Part shown: piece after piece, positions 6,309 through 7,210 of the stretch
Layout of the letters: every line of letters starts with the position of its first letter
Position numbering within the stretch: position 1 is the stretch's first letter
Assembly (NCBI GenBank): GCA_937921835.1
Contig: CAKZVG010000420.1
Location: forward strand, 1-7,210
DNA: 7,210 nucleotides
Direction of reading: 5' to 3'
From: an uncultured Bryobacteraceae bacterium
Lineage (GTDB): Bacteria > Acidobacteriota > Terriglobia > Bryobacterales > Bryobacteraceae
Program-made: the position numbers and the translations under genes
The notes under the pieces: model-generated
What the model was told of the DNA's origin: nothing
The model's input: only the letters and a program-made list of their open reading frames with translations
Databases searched by the model: none

Positions 6309-7072
6309 GGTTGTGCCTTCGCCGGCTCCGTGCGGCGCCGCAACAGGCGCCTGCGCCGGCCTTCATACTTCAGGACGTTCACGAACACCCCCAGCAGGAC
6401 GTGAATGATGTAGTAGAGCGACTTGAGCGCCGTGATCGAACTGCGCCCCGCCGTGCGCGGGCGCATGCGGCAGGGCACTTCCTCGAAACGGAACGCCCGG
6501 CGCTGGAGCACCACCAGCGCCTCGATCTCCGGGTACTCGAGCGGAAAGCTGCGGCTGAAAACCTCCAGCGCGGCGCGGTTCACGCCCACGAAACCGGAGG
6601 TCGGATCGTGAACCGCACGGCCCAGAATCGGCCGCAGGATCGCCCGGAAGAAGCGCGTGCCGAGCGAGCGCGCGAAGCTGGTGTGGGGATGGCTGCCGTC
6701 GACGAAGCGGCTGCCGATGACCATTTCACAACCCGAGTTGCGCAACACCTCGAAAATGCGTGGCACGTCGCGCGGGTCGTGCTGCCCGTCGCCGTCCACG
6801 CGGATGACGTACTCATAGCCGAGCTCGAACGCCAGCTTGTAACCGGCCTGCACGCAGCCTCCGAGTCCGAGATGGTGTGGCAGCGCCAGCACTCGCGCGC
6901 CGGCCTGCCGCGCCAGGTTGACCGTGCCGTCCGCCGAACAGTCGTCCACCACCACCAGCGGCACCCCCGGCACCGCCTGGCGCAATTCGCGCACCACGCC
7001 GCCGATCGCGCCCTCCTCGTTGAAGGCCGGAATCAGGATCAGGAGCTGGCCCGGGCCGACGGCTTTCGTCAC
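6293..7072 (-). CDS. GT2 glycosyltransferase, polyprenyl/dolichyl-phosphate-sugar synthase-like
   Basis: This GT-A enzyme of 259 residues resembles the dolichyl-phosphate mannosyltransferase (DPM1) group. It would transfer a hexose from a nucleotide sugar to a polyprenyl phosphate at the cytoplasmic face. Visible motifs are LILIPAFNEE (11-20, nucleotide binding), VVDDCSADGT (41-50), the DxD-type metal site VDGDGQHDP (92-100), HDPTSGF (155-161), and the basic acceptor motif RMRPRTAGRSSI (202-213) typical of this group. A hydrophobic segment at about 216-234 and a basic tail (RRRRLLRRR) suggest attachment to the inner membrane near the C-terminus; there are no further helices, unlike ArnC/GtrB types. 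The start is a GTG at 7072 that overlaps the stop of the upstream gene in a GTGA arrangement, preceded by AGGTGG at 7080-7085. Sugar and lipid identity cannot be read from the sequence. Confidence 0.92.
   Translation of the reverse strand: MTKAVGPGQLLILIPAFNEEGAIGGVVRELRQAVPGVPLVVVDDCSADGTVNLARQAGARVLALPHHLGLGGCVQAGYKLAFELGYEYVIRVDGDGQHDPRDVPRIFEVLRNSGCEMVIGSRFVDGSHPHTSFARSLGTRFFRAILRPILGRAVHDPTSGFVGVNRAALEVFSRSFPLEYPEIEALVVLQRRAFRFEEVPCRMRPRTAGRSSITALKSLYYIIHVLLGVFVNVLKYEGRRRRLLRRRTEPAKAQPWTVC
6316..6320 (-). promoter_or_regulatory. Ribosome-binding site of the DUF2304 gene
   Basis: GAAGG on the minus strand, 7 nt before the ATG at 6308 and inside the coding end of the GT2 gene. It gives this gene its own initiation signal despite the 16-nt overlap. 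Confidence 0.55.
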
Positions 7073-7210
7073 AACGCGGCCACCTGCCGGGGGCTGATGG
7101 AGTGGCGGGCGAGCAGCGCGCGGAATTCCGACGGCGACAGTTTCGCGCCGCGGCGGATCGCGGCCCTTTGCGCGAGCAGCCGCGGCAGCGCCGCCAGCAG
7201 CGCCACGTGC
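7069..7210 (-). CDS. C-terminal end of a probable family-2 glycosyltransferase (partial)
   Basis: Only the last 46 codons are in the window: the frame begins HVALLAALPRLL and ends SISPRQVAAL before TGA at 7069-7071. The short hydrophobic stretch followed by a basic segment (LLAQRAAIRRGAK) and then an amphipathic tail (SPSEFRALLARH) is like the C-terminus of rhamnosyltransferase-type GT2 proteins, which often end with a membrane-associated helix and a basic helix. It shares 4 nt with the following GT2 gene and so belongs to the same operon. The coding status is well supported by this overlap and the lack of stops. The family assignment rests on a short, low-complexity tail and is tentative. 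Confidence 0.6.
   Translation of the reverse strand, partial: HVALLAALPRLLAQRAAIRRGAKLSPSEFRALLARHSISPRQVAAL
7080..7085 (-). promoter_or_regulatory. Ribosome-binding site deciding the GTG start of the GT2 gene
   Basis: AGGTGG on the minus strand lies 7 nt before the GTG at 7072, within the coding end of the upstream gene. Good spacing plus the GTGA overlap support this non-ATG start, and the nucleotide-binding motif follows at residue 11, as is usual for the family. Confidence 0.6.

Noticed and set aside
1..7210. CRISPR array, tRNA, rRNA, phage or insertion-sequence genes
   Set aside because: I saw no regularly spaced repeats, cloverleaf-like segments, transposase motifs or terminal inverted repeats in the window. 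The gene break near 105-137 has no mobile element next to it.

Overview
The window reads as a piece of a GC-rich bacterial chromosome. The best guess is an acidobacterium of the Bryobacter/Solibacter type. The reason is the large TonB-dependent receptor with an N-terminal carboxypeptidase-regulatory-like domain, a family greatly expanded in that phylum, lying next to a sugar-transfer operon. This is an inference from gene type and composition; the window holds no rRNA or other marker gene.

Layout: every intact gene lies on the minus strand, so the order of transcription runs from right to left. From 7210 down to 3096 there is a tightly packed operon. It contains the 3' end of a gene that may be a family-2 glycosyltransferase (7069-7210, entering from outside the window), a polyprenyl-phosphate-sugar-synthase-like GT2 (6293-7072), a small DUF2304 membrane protein (5943-6308), a multi-pass GT-C-type membrane protein with C-terminal TPRs resembling eukaryotic TMTC O-mannosyltransferases (4223-5971), and a GT4 glycosyltransferase (3096-4220). 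Neighbours overlap by 4, 16 and 29 nt or are separated by 2 nt, so they are very probably co-transcribed and translationally coupled. A gap of 122 nt (2974-3095) follows, holding a GC hairpin, a TATAAT box and a perfect AGGAGG ribosome-binding site. These serve the last gene, a TonB-dependent receptor (22-2973).

How the genes may work together: the GT2 would charge a polyprenyl phosphate with a sugar on the cytoplasmic face. DUF2304 may help it at the membrane. The TMTC-like protein would use the lipid-linked sugar on the periplasmic side, perhaps to glycosylate proteins. The GT4 and the upstream gene would build or extend a glycan. This is a plausible but unproven bacterial counterpart of TMTC-type O-glycosylation.

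The most irregular spot is the left edge. The receptor loses family resemblance after about residue 955 and lacks the last part of its beta-barrel. On the opposite strand, positions 1-135 encode what looks like the middle of a YcaQ-type winged-helix DNA glycosylase. Two unrelated, truncated genes are thus joined tail to tail near 105-137, by either a genomic rearrangement or an assembly chimera.
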